Below are positions 16,452 to 28,438 of a DNA stretch of 64,000 nt, piece after piece (position 1 is the first letter of the stretch; the number at the start of each line of letters is the position of its first letter). Below the pieces are notes generated by a model that was given only the letters and a program-made list of their open reading frames with translations, was not told the origin of the DNA and searched no databases. Source of the DNA: Variovorax sp. CAN15 (GTDB lineage: Bacteria; Pseudomonadota; Gammaproteobacteria; Burkholderiales; Burkholderiaceae_C). A program made the position numbers and the translations under genes. The stretch covers positions 67,546 through 131,545 of the forward strand of contig NZ_JASMRZ010000009.1 in the NCBI RefSeq assembly GCF_030462475.1. Reading direction: 5' to 3'.

Positions 16452-18821
16452 TCAGAGATAGACGGTGATGCCTCTGGGGTTCACCTTGACCTGGGACAGG
16501 TCGATCTTTGTCGCCTTGTTGTCCGCCGTGAAAACCGTCTGGGTGGTGGTGAAGAGGCCGATCGCACCGCTGGCGGAATACATGTCGAACTTGTTGATGG
16601 CGCCCGTGATCGAGTAGGCGTTGAAGCCCAGGTTCTGAGCGGCAACGCTGATCACCCGCCCGTTGGCGAAGACGGCTAGCCCGTTGATGCTCACGTTGAT
16701 CCCGTTGATCCCCATGTTGAAGCCCTTGAAGGCAATGCCCCAGTCCGTGAAGGTCACCTTCTTGGCCGACTTGTCCTCCACGTGAGGTGCGTCCAGGATG
16801 ATCTTGGTCGGCGACTTGACCGTGATGTCCGCCGCGGTGCTCTCCAGGTTCATGGGCCCGTCCGTCGTCGCACTCAACGACGTGTTCGCGTGCACCTTTT
16901 GTGCCCCCTCGACGAGATAGTCCTCGTCGCCGTGGACCGTCACCTTCTTCCCCTTGGTTTCCTCGGTGTACAGGCCGACCACCTTAGTGGTCTGCGGACC
17001 CGCGATGTCCTCCTTGAGCGACTTGCCGATGATTCGCTCTTCACCGCTGTCTACCGTGTCCGTGCGCTTGCCGGTGACATGGATGGTCTGGTTCCCGATG
17101 ACATCGACCTGCTGGTTGCCGCCATCCACCTTGATGAACTGGTCTCCGCCGTTGACGGTGATCTTCTGCGGCCCGCCCTTGTTGACCGTCAGCGTGTGCG
17201 GCCCGTTGACCGTCTCGTCGAGCGAGGTATTGGTCTTGTAGGTGTCCGCGCCTTCGATCACCGTGTCGCGCGTGCCGTCCACGGTGTGCGTCTCATTGTT
17301 CTCGACGCTGACGCCGAAATCCTTCTGCGCGTGCATCTTGATCGACTCTTTGCCGGGATCGTCGTCGATCACGAAATGGTTGGCCAGTTCGCCGTCGCCC
17401 TTGATGGTGCGGCTGATGAAGCCGCTGACCGTTGCCTTGGCCGGCAGCTCGAGCGGCGGCATCTGGTCGGCGTTGTAGACGCGGCCGATGATGATCGGCC
17501 GGTCGGGGCAGCCGGCGATGAAATCGACGATCACTTCCTGCCCCACGCGCGGGTGATTCACCGCTCCGAAGTTCGAACCTGCCCATGCGCTGGACACACG
17601 CACCCAGCAGGAGCTGTCCTCGTTGCGCTGGCCGTAGCGGTCCCAGCGAAACTGCACCTTCACGCGGCCGTATTTGTCGATCCAGATGTCCTCCCCTGGC
17701 GGGCCCACGACCGTGGCGGTCTGCGGGCCGTGCGTGGTCGGCATCCGCGTGACGCGCGGCGCGCGGAACGGAAACGACGTGGGCTGCACGTCGAAGTCGA
17801 AGCTGTAGAGGCCGTCGGGGCTGCCCGTGGCATAGCCGCCCTCGCGCAGGTTGTATGTCACCGAGACGATCAGGTATTCCTTGTTGTCCTCGTCGCGTGG
17901 CGCGTTCTGCATGCTGAAGCGGTAGCCCGGTGCCATGCCGCGCACGTTGGAGTGGCCTGTGTCCAGCTCGGCCCGGGCCTGGGCTTCCTCTAGCCGAATG
18001 CGCGCGTAGTGCTCACCATCACCGGCATCGCTGTAGCCGCCGAGCCATTCGTACATCTCGTAGCGGCCGTGGTCGTTTTCGCGCGGCTGGCTGCGCGCGT
18101 TGAGCAGGTCGGCCTTGGGCTTCTTGAAGTCGAAATCGTCGACCACGAAGGTGCCGGGACGAATCTCCTCCGTCACCTCCCACTGGTCGATCACCTCGCG
18201 GCCCGTCTCGCCTGCGCGATCGGTGGCGAGATAGCCGATGCGTGGGTAGCCCGGCAGCGTATCGTGCGCACCCATGTCGTCGGCCAGCACCAGCGTGTGC
18301 TGGTTCTTCTCGTGCTTGAAGTAGTAGTAGATGCCCTCGTGCTCCATCAGGCGGCTCACGAATGCGAAGTCGGTCTCCTGGTACTGCACCGAATAGTCGC
18401 GCTGGCGGTAGGTGGCGCCGAGCTTCTTCTCGAACGCGAACCCGTACTCGCCGAGCACTTCGTCCAGGATGTCGACCACCGACTTGTTCTGGAAGATCTT
18501 GCAATCGCTGGTGCGCGTGAGATACCAGAGCCAGGGCCGCACAAGGGCACGGTACACCACATAGCGTGACGAGCTCTCCTCGCGGCCGATCATCGTGAAG
18601 CGCGTGATCTGCCCGTTGAGGTAGCGCGGCGTCCCGTCGATGGTCACGATCTCGAGAGTGAGCGGCTTGCCGAGCACCGCCTTCATGTCGACGGAAGTGT
18701 TGGGACTCAGCAGGTCCACTTCGAACTCGAAGAGCTCCGACAGCCCTTCCTTGCCGTGCATCGAACGGAACAGCAGCTGGTCCGGTGCAAGCGGCGTGTG
18801 TGCAGTGACGACTCTGGCCAT
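16452..18821 (-). CDS. vgrG: T6SS spike protein VgrG (TssI) with extended C-terminus
   Basis: 789 residues. The gp27-like region covers about 1-330 (QLLFRSMHGKEGLSELFEFEVDL; LMEHEGIYYYFKHEK). The gp5-like OB fold follows (GEDIWIDKYGRVKVQFRWDR, WAGSNFGAVNHPRVGQEV). A long gp5 beta-stalk repeats T-V-x-G and T-V-N patterns. The last ~100 residues form a Gly/Asn/Ile-rich tail (FNMGINGINVSINGLAVFANG), which is not a toxin domain I know. I chose ATG at 18821 because AAGGGAG lies six bases upstream; an upstream in-frame start adds eight residues. It heads the leftward cargo island after clpV. Confidence 0.95.
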   Translation of the reverse strand: MARVVTAHTPLAPDQLLFRSMHGKEGLSELFEFEVDLLSPNTSVDMKAVLGKPLTLEIVTIDGTPRYLNGQITRFTMIGREESSSRYVVYRALVRPWLWYLTRTSDCKIFQNKSVVDILDEVLGEYGFAFEKKLGATYRQRDYSVQYQETDFAFVSRLMEHEGIYYYFKHEKNQHTLVLADDMGAHDTLPGYPRIGYLATDRAGETGREVIDQWEVTEEIRPGTFVVDDFDFKKPKADLLNARSQPRENDHGRYEMYEWLGGYSDAGDGEHYARIRLEEAQARAELDTGHSNVRGMAPGYRFSMQNAPRDEDNKEYLIVSVTYNLREGGYATGSPDGLYSFDFDVQPTSFPFRAPRVTRMPTTHGPQTATVVGPPGEDIWIDKYGRVKVQFRWDRYGQRNEDSSCWVRVSSAWAGSNFGAVNHPRVGQEVIVDFIAGCPDRPIIIGRVYNADQMPPLELPAKATVSGFISRTIKGDGELANHFVIDDDPGKESIKMHAQKDFGVSVENNETHTVDGTRDTVIEGADTYKTNTSLDETVNGPHTLTVNKGGPQKITVNGGDQFIKVDGGNQQVDVIGNQTIHVTGKRTDTVDSGEERIIGKSLKEDIAGPQTTKVVGLYTEETKGKKVTVHGDEDYLVEGAQKVHANTSLSATTDGPMNLESTAADITVKSPTKIILDAPHVEDKSAKKVTFTDWGIAFKGFNMGINGINVSINGLAVFANGRVISVAAQNLGFNAYSITGAINKFDMYSASGAIGLFTTTQTVFTADNKATKIDLSQVKVNPRGITVYL

Positions 18822-18841
18822 GTGGTGCTCCCTTTCTGCGC

Positions 18842-21589
<2,748 letters not shown>

Positions 21590-21602
21590 GGATTAAAGCT
21601 AA

Positions 21603-21695
21603 CCCCCAGTCTTCGCGCACTTCGTGTCGCTACGCCGACCCCCTTGCGGGGGGCAACTCCGGTGGCCCGGCGAAGCCGGTTCCACGGTGTTCTCC
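21603..21695 (-). repeat. Dispersed structured repeat, copy B
   Basis: Reverse orientation relative to copy A. The third stem pair reads GTGG/CCAC where the other copies have GCGG/CCGC, a compensatory change. The loop reads CCGGCTTCGCCGG. It lies between tssG and clpV and ends 13 bases before the clpV start codon. Confidence 0.9.
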
Positions 21696-21713
21696 GAAAA
21701 AACTGCGATGCAG

Positions 21714-22961
21714 TCATGTCGTCGGCGTCTCGCGCGAGGTCGCGGAAGACCGGGTAAAAAATGCATCGGAAGAAGCCGCCGATGCGGAACGGGAAAACAG
21801 TGCCTCGGGCTGGAACAGCATGTCGCCGGCGTCGGTGTCGGAAAGGCGCGTGCCCAGCCAGCTGCCCCAGCCGAGCCGCTGGTTGCTGTTGAGCCGCATG
21901 CCGTGCGCGTCCTGCTTCTTGAGCACGAGCCGCAGCTCCCACGCGAACTCGATGCCGACGTACTGGCGCACCCAGTCGACCACCTGCTGCAGGCGCTTGC
22001 TGCCCGGCAGGAACTCGCGGTACTCCTCCTGCGAGAGCGGCCCGAGTTCGAGGCGGAACTTGCTCTGCGCGTCGCGCACCGCGAGGCCGATGGTGGCGCC
22101 GCCGCCAAGCCGGTGATTGCGGCCGAGCACGCCGATGCGGCTGACCTGGCGCTCGTCGATCATCACCCAGTCGCTCACGAACTCCTCGACGCGCACGGGC
22201 ACGTCGAAGTAGAGCTTGAGGATCTGGATCAGCCCCTCGGGGTTGCGCGTCTGGCGCACCAGGTGGCCCGCCATGAAGGTGCGCGCATGGTCGGCGATGC
22301 GGTCGCGCCCCTTGAGGCCGGGCTGCCCCATGTTCATGAGGCTGGCGACGTAGTCGACGAAGCGGTGGCCGTCGGTGCGGTCCAGGCTGTTGACCGATTG
22401 CGCGTCGGCCCAGGCCCGGTAGAACAGCAGGATGAGCCTGTGATGGAACAGGTCGGCGAACGCGCTGATGGTGTTGTCGGCGTGGTGCCGCTTGCGCTCG
22501 CGCGCGTACTCCGTCAGGTGCAGCGGCAGCGGGCCGTTGGGGCCGAACAGGCCGAAGCCGTAGATCGAGATGCGCGGCGGGCCGTCGCCGTCGGCCTCCA
22601 CGCCCGAGACGTTCGAGGGCGCGAAGGCCATCGAAGGCTCCTGCCCGAGGCGCAGCGGCTCGTCGATCGGGCGGGGCGCACGGCCCAGCAGCGGATGGTC
22701 GTCCTGCGCATCGAGGCGGCGCAACAGCATGAAAAGATCGTGCTCGAAGGGCTGCTCGAGCAGCCTGGCCCAGAGTTCCGGGTCGGCCTGCGGAATGCCC
22801 CGTGCCGGTGACGGGCTACCTTGCGCCGCCGGCTGCACAACTTCGCGATCGACAGGGATCTCCGCCGCGTGCAGCACCACGTCCTCCGCATGCGCGGCCG
22901 GTGCGGCTTCATGCTGCTCCTGGTGCTGCTGCACCGCGTCGGTGAAGCCGGTTTCGCTCAT
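21714..22961 (-). CDS. tssG: T6SS baseplate protein TssG
   Basis: 415 residues. After a variable, acidic N-terminal extension of about 65 residues (EQHEAAPAAHAEDVV...) the TssG core begins with FEHDLFMLLRRLDAQ. It continues through ISIYGFGLFGPNGPLPLHLTE and FADLFHHRLILLFYRAW, all typical of the family. TssG forms the TssF2-TssG baseplate wedge with TssK. The start ATG overlaps the tssF stop by 4 bases. The N-terminal extension is longer than in most homologues I recall. Confidence 0.96.
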   Translation of the reverse strand: MSETGFTDAVQQHQEQHEAAPAAHAEDVVLHAAEIPVDREVVQPAAQGSPSPARGIPQADPELWARLLEQPFEHDLFMLLRRLDAQDDHPLLGRAPRPIDEPLRLGQEPSMAFAPSNVSGVEADGDGPPRISIYGFGLFGPNGPLPLHLTEYARERKRHHADNTISAFADLFHHRLILLFYRAWADAQSVNSLDRTDGHRFVDYVASLMNMGQPGLKGRDRIADHARTFMAGHLVRQTRNPEGLIQILKLYFDVPVRVEEFVSDWVMIDERQVSRIGVLGRNHRLGGGATIGLAVRDAQSKFRLELGPLSQEEYREFLPGSKRLQQVVDWVRQYVGIEFAWELRLVLKKQDAHGMRLNSNQRLGWGSWLGTRLSDTDAGDMLFQPEALFSRSASAASSDAFFTRSSATSRETPTT

Positions 22962-24829
22962 ACGGCGGGTCGGCGTCCCACGCGCGGGCTCCAGCGCGCG
23001 ATTTCGCCGCGCTGCAGGCTGGCCAGCGCGAATTCGGTGAACGCGTTGAGCGACACGTGGCGGCTGAAGAACTGCTCCAGCACCGCGCCGAAGAGATACG
23101 GGCTCGCGCCCGAGAACGCGACCTCGTCGATCTTGAGCGCGATCTCCACGCCGCGCCCGAACACGATGGGACCGGGCTCGGGCAGGCGGCGGAACACCGG
23201 TGCCAGCGCCATCGAGCGCACGCCCTGGATCTGGCGGCGCACCGAGGGGTCGGCGAGGTTGCCGTACAGGTCGAGCATCTCGCGCAGCGCGGCAGCGCCC
23301 TGCGTGGGGTCGACGTCGGTGAGGCTCAGGTAGTTGAGGCCCAGGTGGCTGATGAGGCGCCAGGTGAGCGCGCCCTCGGCCAACGCCGGGTAGGGCCGCG
23401 AGGGGCCGCGCAGGATGCGGATGGAGCGCACGGGCGCGGACACGCGCAGCGTGAAGTCCGATTCGAGCCCGGTCGGCAGCAGCAGCGGCAGGTCGCGGTT
23501 GGTGCACAGCGCGTCGAGCGTGATGTGGCGCAGGCTGTGCGGAAACGGCGCGTCGTGCTGGTCGACGAGCGACACGTAGACCTCGCTGCCGGTGTAGCTG
23601 GTGCGCGTGCCCTGGGCGCGCGCGCGGTCCGACACGAGGCGTGGCTCGCGGCGCAGCGAGAAGTAGGCGCCGAAGTCGCCGTCGTCGGCCGCGAAGGAGC
23701 CGAGGAAGGGCCGGAACTCGCGCTCTTCCGAGCCGTTGGCCATGTGGCCGGTGACGCGCTCCACCGTGAAGATCTCGAAGTCGCGCGGGCGCGTGCGGTC
23801 GATCACCGCATGGTGCTCATGCTGGCCCGGCCCCACCGGAATGCGGTCGCTGCGGCGCGGCACGAGGTTGATGATGGGCGTGCAGAACAGCGAGAAGTGC
23901 TTGGCGTCGACCAGCCGTTCGAGGTCGGCGTCGGCGCGGTCGAGCAGGATCACGATTTCCATCGTGGTGCCGCCCATCGCTGCGGCCGCCGCGCGCAGCT
24001 TGTTCACGCTGAAGAACAGATAGCGGTCGGGGAACGCGAAGTACTCGTGCAGCAGGCGATAGCCCTGGAACGAGCGCGCGTCGTAGGGCAGCAGCGCCTG
24101 GTCGGGCTCGAAGCCCTCGTGCCGGATGGCCTCGTCGCCCAGCGGCACGATGCGCGCCGTGGTGCCCGGCCCGCTGCGGCACACCACGCCGACGCTATGG
24201 TGCGTCGCGAGTTCGAGCATGCGCAGGGCGTGCAGCTCCGCGCCCGAGAGGAAGAATTCGAGCCGGTCCAGCGGCATGTCGGCAAAGCGCGCGCCGCCCA
24301 CCGCTTCGAGCTTGATGGTGATGGCGCTCTTCGCCTGCCGCGCGACCATGGGCATCGCATGCGCGATCTCGGCCGGCACCGGTCCGATGCCGGCGTCCGC
24401 GATGCGGATGGGCCACAGCGTGACGGCATGGCCGGTACGAAACTCGCAGGCCGTCTGCTCGCCCTTGATCATCCGCCCGCGCAGGATGGTGTGGCGCGGC
24501 AGTTCGTAGCCCGCCTTCAGCGAACCTTCGTTGAGGTTGCCGTCGATCTGCACCACCGCCATGGCGGGCAGCGGCGCGAGGAAGTTGGGGTACACCACCT
24601 CGAGCAGCCGCTGCGAGAAGCGCGGAAACTCGGCGTCCATCTTGAGCTGGATGCGCGCGGTGAGAAAGCTGAAGCCCTCGAGCAGGCGCTCCACGTACGG
24701 GTCGCTGACCTCGATGCCGCGCATGCCGAGGCGGCCGGCGATCTTCGGGTAGCGCTGCGCGAACTCGGCCCCGAGCTCGTGCATGTAGGTGAGCTCGCGG
24801 TTGTAGTACTCGAGCAGCCTGGCATCCAT
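22958..24829 (-). CDS. tssF: T6SS baseplate protein TssF
   Basis: 623 residues, the normal length. It opens with the hallmark YYNRELTYMHELGAEFAQRYPKIAGRLGM and ends in a conserved C-terminal region with W-x-L-I-S-H-L-x-L-N-Y-L. It forms the wedge with TssG. The start follows the tssE stop immediately (stop 24830-24832, start 24829) and the 3' end overlaps tssG by 4 bases. Confidence 0.97.
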   Translation of the reverse strand: MDARLLEYYNRELTYMHELGAEFAQRYPKIAGRLGMRGIEVSDPYVERLLEGFSFLTARIQLKMDAEFPRFSQRLLEVVYPNFLAPLPAMAVVQIDGNLNEGSLKAGYELPRHTILRGRMIKGEQTACEFRTGHAVTLWPIRIADAGIGPVPAEIAHAMPMVARQAKSAITIKLEAVGGARFADMPLDRLEFFLSGAELHALRMLELATHHSVGVVCRSGPGTTARIVPLGDEAIRHEGFEPDQALLPYDARSFQGYRLLHEYFAFPDRYLFFSVNKLRAAAAAMGGTTMEIVILLDRADADLERLVDAKHFSLFCTPIINLVPRRSDRIPVGPGQHEHHAVIDRTRPRDFEIFTVERVTGHMANGSEEREFRPFLGSFAADDGDFGAYFSLRREPRLVSDRARAQGTRTSYTGSEVYVSLVDQHDAPFPHSLRHITLDALCTNRDLPLLLPTGLESDFTLRVSAPVRSIRILRGPSRPYPALAEGALTWRLISHLGLNYLSLTDVDPTQGAAALREMLDLYGNLADPSVRRQIQGVRSMALAPVFRRLPEPGPIVFGRGVEIALKIDEVAFSGASPYLFGAVLEQFFSRHVSLNAFTEFALASLQRGEIARWSPRVGRRPAV

Positions 24830-25369
24830 TCAGAGACCTCCGGTGGGCCGCAGCACCATGTGCCCGCTTTCGAGGTCGAGCTCCGAGCGCAGGATGAATT
24901 CGATGGGGTACGGCACCGACCACAGGGTGCCGCGGATCTCCAGCGCGAGCAGGTTGTGGTGCTCGAGGTCGGTGGCATCGGTCACGCAGCGCACGTCGAT
25001 GCTGTCTTTCATGATGCGCGGCTCGAAGTCGATGATGGCCGAGCGGATGGCTGCCTCGACGTCCGCGAAGTCGACCTCCGACATGCGCCCGCCGGCCCAG
25101 CCTCGAACGCCGAAGTTCAGCACCGAACGGCGCGCGCGCGGCATGGTGTTGATGTTGTGGTCGGCGCCGAAGTTGGTGGTGTTGAGCAGCCATTGCAGGT
25201 CGCGCAATACCGAGTCGCGCAGCAGCCTGCCGCTCATGAGGAAGGCACCCGCGCGTTCCTGCCGGGTCTGCGGCGCCTTGTCGGTGAGGCGGTCGAGCAG
25301 TACCGGCTGCAGGCGGTCGCGCGCGACGCTTTCCTGCTGGTCGCCGTCGGTGTCCATCATTCCGCTCAT
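24830..25369 (-). CDS. tssE: T6SS baseplate protein TssE (gp25-like)
   Basis: 179 residues with the gp25 lysozyme-like fold signature. The conserved VLRDLQWLLNTTN and RRSVLNFGVRGWAG stretches are followed by EAAIRSAIIDFEPRI. TssE nucleates the sheath at the baseplate. Its start overlaps the tagJ stop by 4 bases. Confidence 0.96.
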   Translation of the reverse strand: MSGMMDTDGDQQESVARDRLQPVLLDRLTDKAPQTRQERAGAFLMSGRLLRDSVLRDLQWLLNTTNFGADHNINTMPRARRSVLNFGVRGWAGGRMSEVDFADVEAAIRSAIIDFEPRIMKDSIDVRCVTDATDLEHHNLLALEIRGTLWSVPYPIEFILRSELDLESGHMVLRPTGGL

Positions 25370-26229
25370 CCAGCACTGCCCTCGCGCGAGAACTCGATGA
25401 GACGCAGGTCGAGCAGCGAATGGTCGCCGGCCTCGCTGATCAGCGTGCGCTGGCCCAGGCCGGCGTACTGCTCTTCGCCCGCCAGCGGCAGCCAGTCCGT
25501 GCGGCGGCCCAGAGCGGCCTCGTCGTCGAGAGCTTCGAGCTGGCCCGGATAGCGCACCGGCACCAGGCCGTTGAGCGCACGCCCGTCATGCAGCTCGAAT
25601 TCGGTGGGCGCCCACAGCAGGTCCACCAGATGCTGCGGCCGCGAGAACTTGACGCGGCGCACCTCGGTCAGCGGCAGCCATGCGTAGCCCGAGGGCGTGA
25701 GCAATTCGAACACGGTACCGATGCGCACGTCGCCGTCGCAGAGCCATTCGAAATCTCCGCGCTGCACGGGCTCGCCGTCGAGCGCCTGCACGGCGCGCGA
25801 ATCGGAGCGGTCCACGCTGGTGAGCCTGCCGTGCGATGCGGGCGCGGCCTGCCGCGCGTTCTCGCGCAGGGCCGCGGCTTCTTCAGCGCGGTCGGCCGGC
25901 AGGGCCGCGGCAGCGATCAGCTGCTCGACCCATTCGGCGTTGCCGCCGACGATGGCCGGCGCACGCCCGCCCGACCAGAATTCGCTGCGGTGGCGTTCGC
26001 CCGACAGCGCCATCGAACAGGTGACGCTGGCGGGTGTGAAAGTGGGGTCCAGCTTGGTAGCGAGCTTGAGCTGGTCTTCAGCCCGCTGCCACTCGCCGCG
26101 CAACGCGAGGAAGTGGCACAAGGCAAGACGCAGGCCTGCATTCTGGGGATTGGAGCGGATCTGCCGCTGTACCCATTCGGTGTGCTCGGCCACCGAGCGC
26201 TCGCCCAGCACTGCAAACCCATCGCCCAT
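25366..26229 (-). CDS. tagJ: T6SS accessory protein TagJ (ImpE/SciE family)
   Basis: 287 residues. An N-terminal TPR-like part (NPQNAGLRLALCHFLALRGEWQRAEDQL) is followed by the ImpE domain (GDFEWLCDGDVRIGTVFELL and WLPLTEVRRVKFSRP). ATG at 26229 was chosen because GAGGAAG lies upstream; the frame opens nine codons earlier. TagJ binds TssB and modulates ClpV recruitment in Pseudomonas (family knowledge). A strong terminator lies between it and hcp, so it may be read at a lower level than hcp. Confidence 0.92.
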   Translation of the reverse strand: MGDGFAVLGERSVAEHTEWVQRQIRSNPQNAGLRLALCHFLALRGEWQRAEDQLKLATKLDPTFTPASVTCSMALSGERHRSEFWSGGRAPAIVGGNAEWVEQLIAAAALPADRAEEAAALRENARQAAPASHGRLTSVDRSDSRAVQALDGEPVQRGDFEWLCDGDVRIGTVFELLTPSGYAWLPLTEVRRVKFSRPQHLVDLLWAPTEFELHDGRALNGLVPVRYPGQLEALDDEAALGRRTDWLPLAGEEQYAGLGQRTLISEAGDHSLLDLRLIEFSREGSAG

Positions 26230-26313
26230 GAAGCTTCCTCGCTGACTGGCTGGCACGCGGCGCGAACTCTGTCGAGAAGGCCGCTGTGCGAAGGACGGCC
26301 GTGGAGGCCGTCG

Positions 26314-26349
26314 GGAAAAACGTCGCGGCCGGCCCGAAAGGCCGGCCGC
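26314..26349 (-). terminator. Rho-independent terminator after hcp
   Basis: On the minus strand a perfect 10-bp stem GCGGCCGGCC / GGCCGGCCGC with a 5-base loop is followed shortly by a TTTTT run. It lies 18 bases past the hcp stop, inside the T6SS operon, and is likely to lower transcription into tagJ and beyond. Confidence 0.8.
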
Positions 26350-26366
26350 GCATCGGGAAAAGGAGA

Positions 26367-26849
26367 TCAGGACTCCTTGTTTTCCTTGATGTTCCAGGCC
26401 AGGACCGTCTCGGCGCCCTTGCCGCCCTTGTCGGTCTGTTCCCAGTACTGTTGCTTGACCTTCGCGGCCTGGAAGGCGTACTGCACGAACACGGCGTCAG
26501 AACCCTGCTCGGCCGTGTACTGCACCGAGGTGACCAGCACCTCTTCGAGCGTGACGCGCGTGTACTCGATCTGCGAGCCGCCGGCCTTGCACACCGACAC
26601 TTCCACCTTGCTCAGGTGCTTGCCGCTCGCGCAGTTCTTCATGACGGACGGGGCCGCCTTGTCGATGCGCGCCAGAACCTGCAGGTCGTTGAAGCTGGCC
26701 TTGCCAACACCGCCGCCACCACCGCTGACCATGTTGCCAGGCTGCGTTGCGCCCCACGAAAACGACTTGATGTCCGTCCACTCCTTGTGGTTCGAGTCTT
26801 TCGATTCGCCGTTTGCGCCTTCAACGCGCATGAACATGTCTACTGCCAT
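26367..26849 (-). CDS. hcp: T6SS tube protein Hcp (TssD)
   Basis: 160 residues, typical Hcp: MAVDMFMRVEGANGESKDSNHKEWTDI, then SFSWGATQPGN and SVQYTAEQGSDAVFVQYAFQAAKVKQQYW. Hexamer rings stack into the inner tube. A GGGGG loop region (residues about 43-47) lies where family loops vary. It follows tssC by 50 bases and is followed by a terminator, which fits its need for high expression. Confidence 0.97.
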   Translation of the reverse strand: MAVDMFMRVEGANGESKDSNHKEWTDIKSFSWGATQPGNMVSGGGGGVGKASFNDLQVLARIDKAAPSVMKNCASGKHLSKVEVSVCKAGGSQIEYTRVTLEEVLVTSVQYTAEQGSDAVFVQYAFQAAKVKQQYWEQTDKGGKGAETVLAWNIKENKES

Positions 26850-26899
26850 GATTTGAAACCCCCAGAGTTATTTGCGCCCGATTCCGGAACGCTGTTGAA

Positions 26900-28408
26900 T
26901 TAGCTGCTGTCCTTCTTGTTGGATGGCAGCTTCGAAACCAGCCGCAACGACACCGTCAGCCCTTCGAGCTGATAGTGCGGCCGGAGAAAAAACTTGGCGG
27001 CGTAGTAGCCAGGGTTGTCCTCGATGGCTTCCACCTGGACTTCCGCCGCCGCCAGTGGCTTCATTGCCTTCGTGTCCTGCGACGAGGTGCCGGGGCTGCC
27101 GTCGACGTAGTTCATGATCCAGTCGTTGAGCCAGCGCTCCATGTCCTCACGCTCGCGGAACGAACCGATCTTGTCCCGCACGATGCACTTCAGGTAGTGC
27201 GCGAAGCGGCAGCATGCGAAGAGATACGGCAGGCGTGCCGCGAGGTTCGCGTTGGCCGTGGCGTCGGCGTCGTAGTACTCGGCCGGCAGCTGCAGCGACT
27301 GCGCGCCGATGAAGGCCGCGAAGTCGGAGTTCTTGCGGTGCACCAGCGGCATGAAGCCGTTCTTGGCGAGCTCGGCCTCGCGCCGGTCGCTGATGGCGAT
27401 CTCGGTCGGGCACTTCATGTCCACGCCGCCGTCGTCTGTCGGGAAGGTGTGCGTGGGCAGGTTTTCCACCGCGCCGCCCGATTCAACCCCGCGGATCGAC
27501 GTGCACCAGCCGTACTGCTTGAACGAGCGGTTGATGTTCACGCCCATCGCATAGGCCGAGTTGGCCCAGGTGTAGCGGTTGTGCGCGGCCGAATCGGTTT
27601 CTTCCTCGAACTCGAATTCGTCGACCGGGTTGGTGCGCGCGCCGTACGGCAGTCGAGCCAGGAAGCGCGGCATGGCCAGGCCGATGTAGCGCGCGTCTTC
27701 CGAGTCGCGCAGCGAGCGCCACGCGGTGTGCTCGGTGTTCTGGAAGATCTTGGTCAGGTCGCGCGGATTCGACAGTTCCTGCCACGAATCCATCTGCATC
27801 ACCGTGGGCGACGCGCCCGCGATGAAGGGGCAGTGCGCGGCCGCGGCGATCTTGGCCATTTCGCCGAGCATCTCGACGTCGGGCGGGCTGTGGTCGAAGT
27901 GGAAGTCGCCGATCAGCGCGCCGAAGGGCTCGCCGCCGAACTGGCCGTATTCGGCTTCGTAGATCTTCTTGAACAGCGGGCTCTGGTCCCAGCCGATGCC
28001 CTTGTGGCGCTTGAGCGAACGCGCGACCTCGCGCTTCGATGCGCACATCACGCGGATCTTGAGCTGCTCGTCGGTCTCGGTGTTGTTCACGAGGTAGTGC
28101 AGCCCGCGCCACGCGCCTTCGAGCTGCTGGAACTCCTCGTGGTGCAGGATCTGGTTGATCTGCTCGGAGAGCTTGCGGTCGATCTCGGTGATGATGGCCT
28201 GCACCGTGCGGTAGGCATCGTTGGAGACGGTGACGGTGCTTTCCAGCGCCTGCACGGCCAGCGTCTTGACGGCGTTTTCCACCGCCTCGCGGGCCTGGTC
28301 GGTCTTGGGCTTGAACTCGCGCTGCAGCAGGTTCGAGAACTCGTTCGGCTCCAGCGTCTCGATGGAGGCCGGTGCGCGCGCGGTGGTCTGTTTGGGGGCG
28401 GTGCTCAT
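26900..28408 (-). CDS. tssC: T6SS sheath protein TssC (VipB)
   Basis: 502 residues, full length. Conserved segments include EEFQQLEGAWRGLHYLV, FGALIGDFHFDHSP, ARYIGLAMPRFLARLPYG and a C-terminal YYAAKFFLRPHYQLEGLTVSLRLVSKLP. It pairs with TssB to build the contractile sheath. The gene lies 30 bases downstream of tssB. Confidence 0.98.
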   Translation of the reverse strand: MSTAPKQTTARAPASIETLEPNEFSNLLQREFKPKTDQAREAVENAVKTLAVQALESTVTVSNDAYRTVQAIITEIDRKLSEQINQILHHEEFQQLEGAWRGLHYLVNNTETDEQLKIRVMCASKREVARSLKRHKGIGWDQSPLFKKIYEAEYGQFGGEPFGALIGDFHFDHSPPDVEMLGEMAKIAAAAHCPFIAGASPTVMQMDSWQELSNPRDLTKIFQNTEHTAWRSLRDSEDARYIGLAMPRFLARLPYGARTNPVDEFEFEEETDSAAHNRYTWANSAYAMGVNINRSFKQYGWCTSIRGVESGGAVENLPTHTFPTDDGGVDMKCPTEIAISDRREAELAKNGFMPLVHRKNSDFAAFIGAQSLQLPAEYYDADATANANLAARLPYLFACCRFAHYLKCIVRDKIGSFREREDMERWLNDWIMNYVDGSPGTSSQDTKAMKPLAAAEVQVEAIEDNPGYYAAKFFLRPHYQLEGLTVSLRLVSKLPSNKKDSS

Positions 28409-28438
28409 GATGATGGCGGTCCTTGCTGCTGCTCGCGC

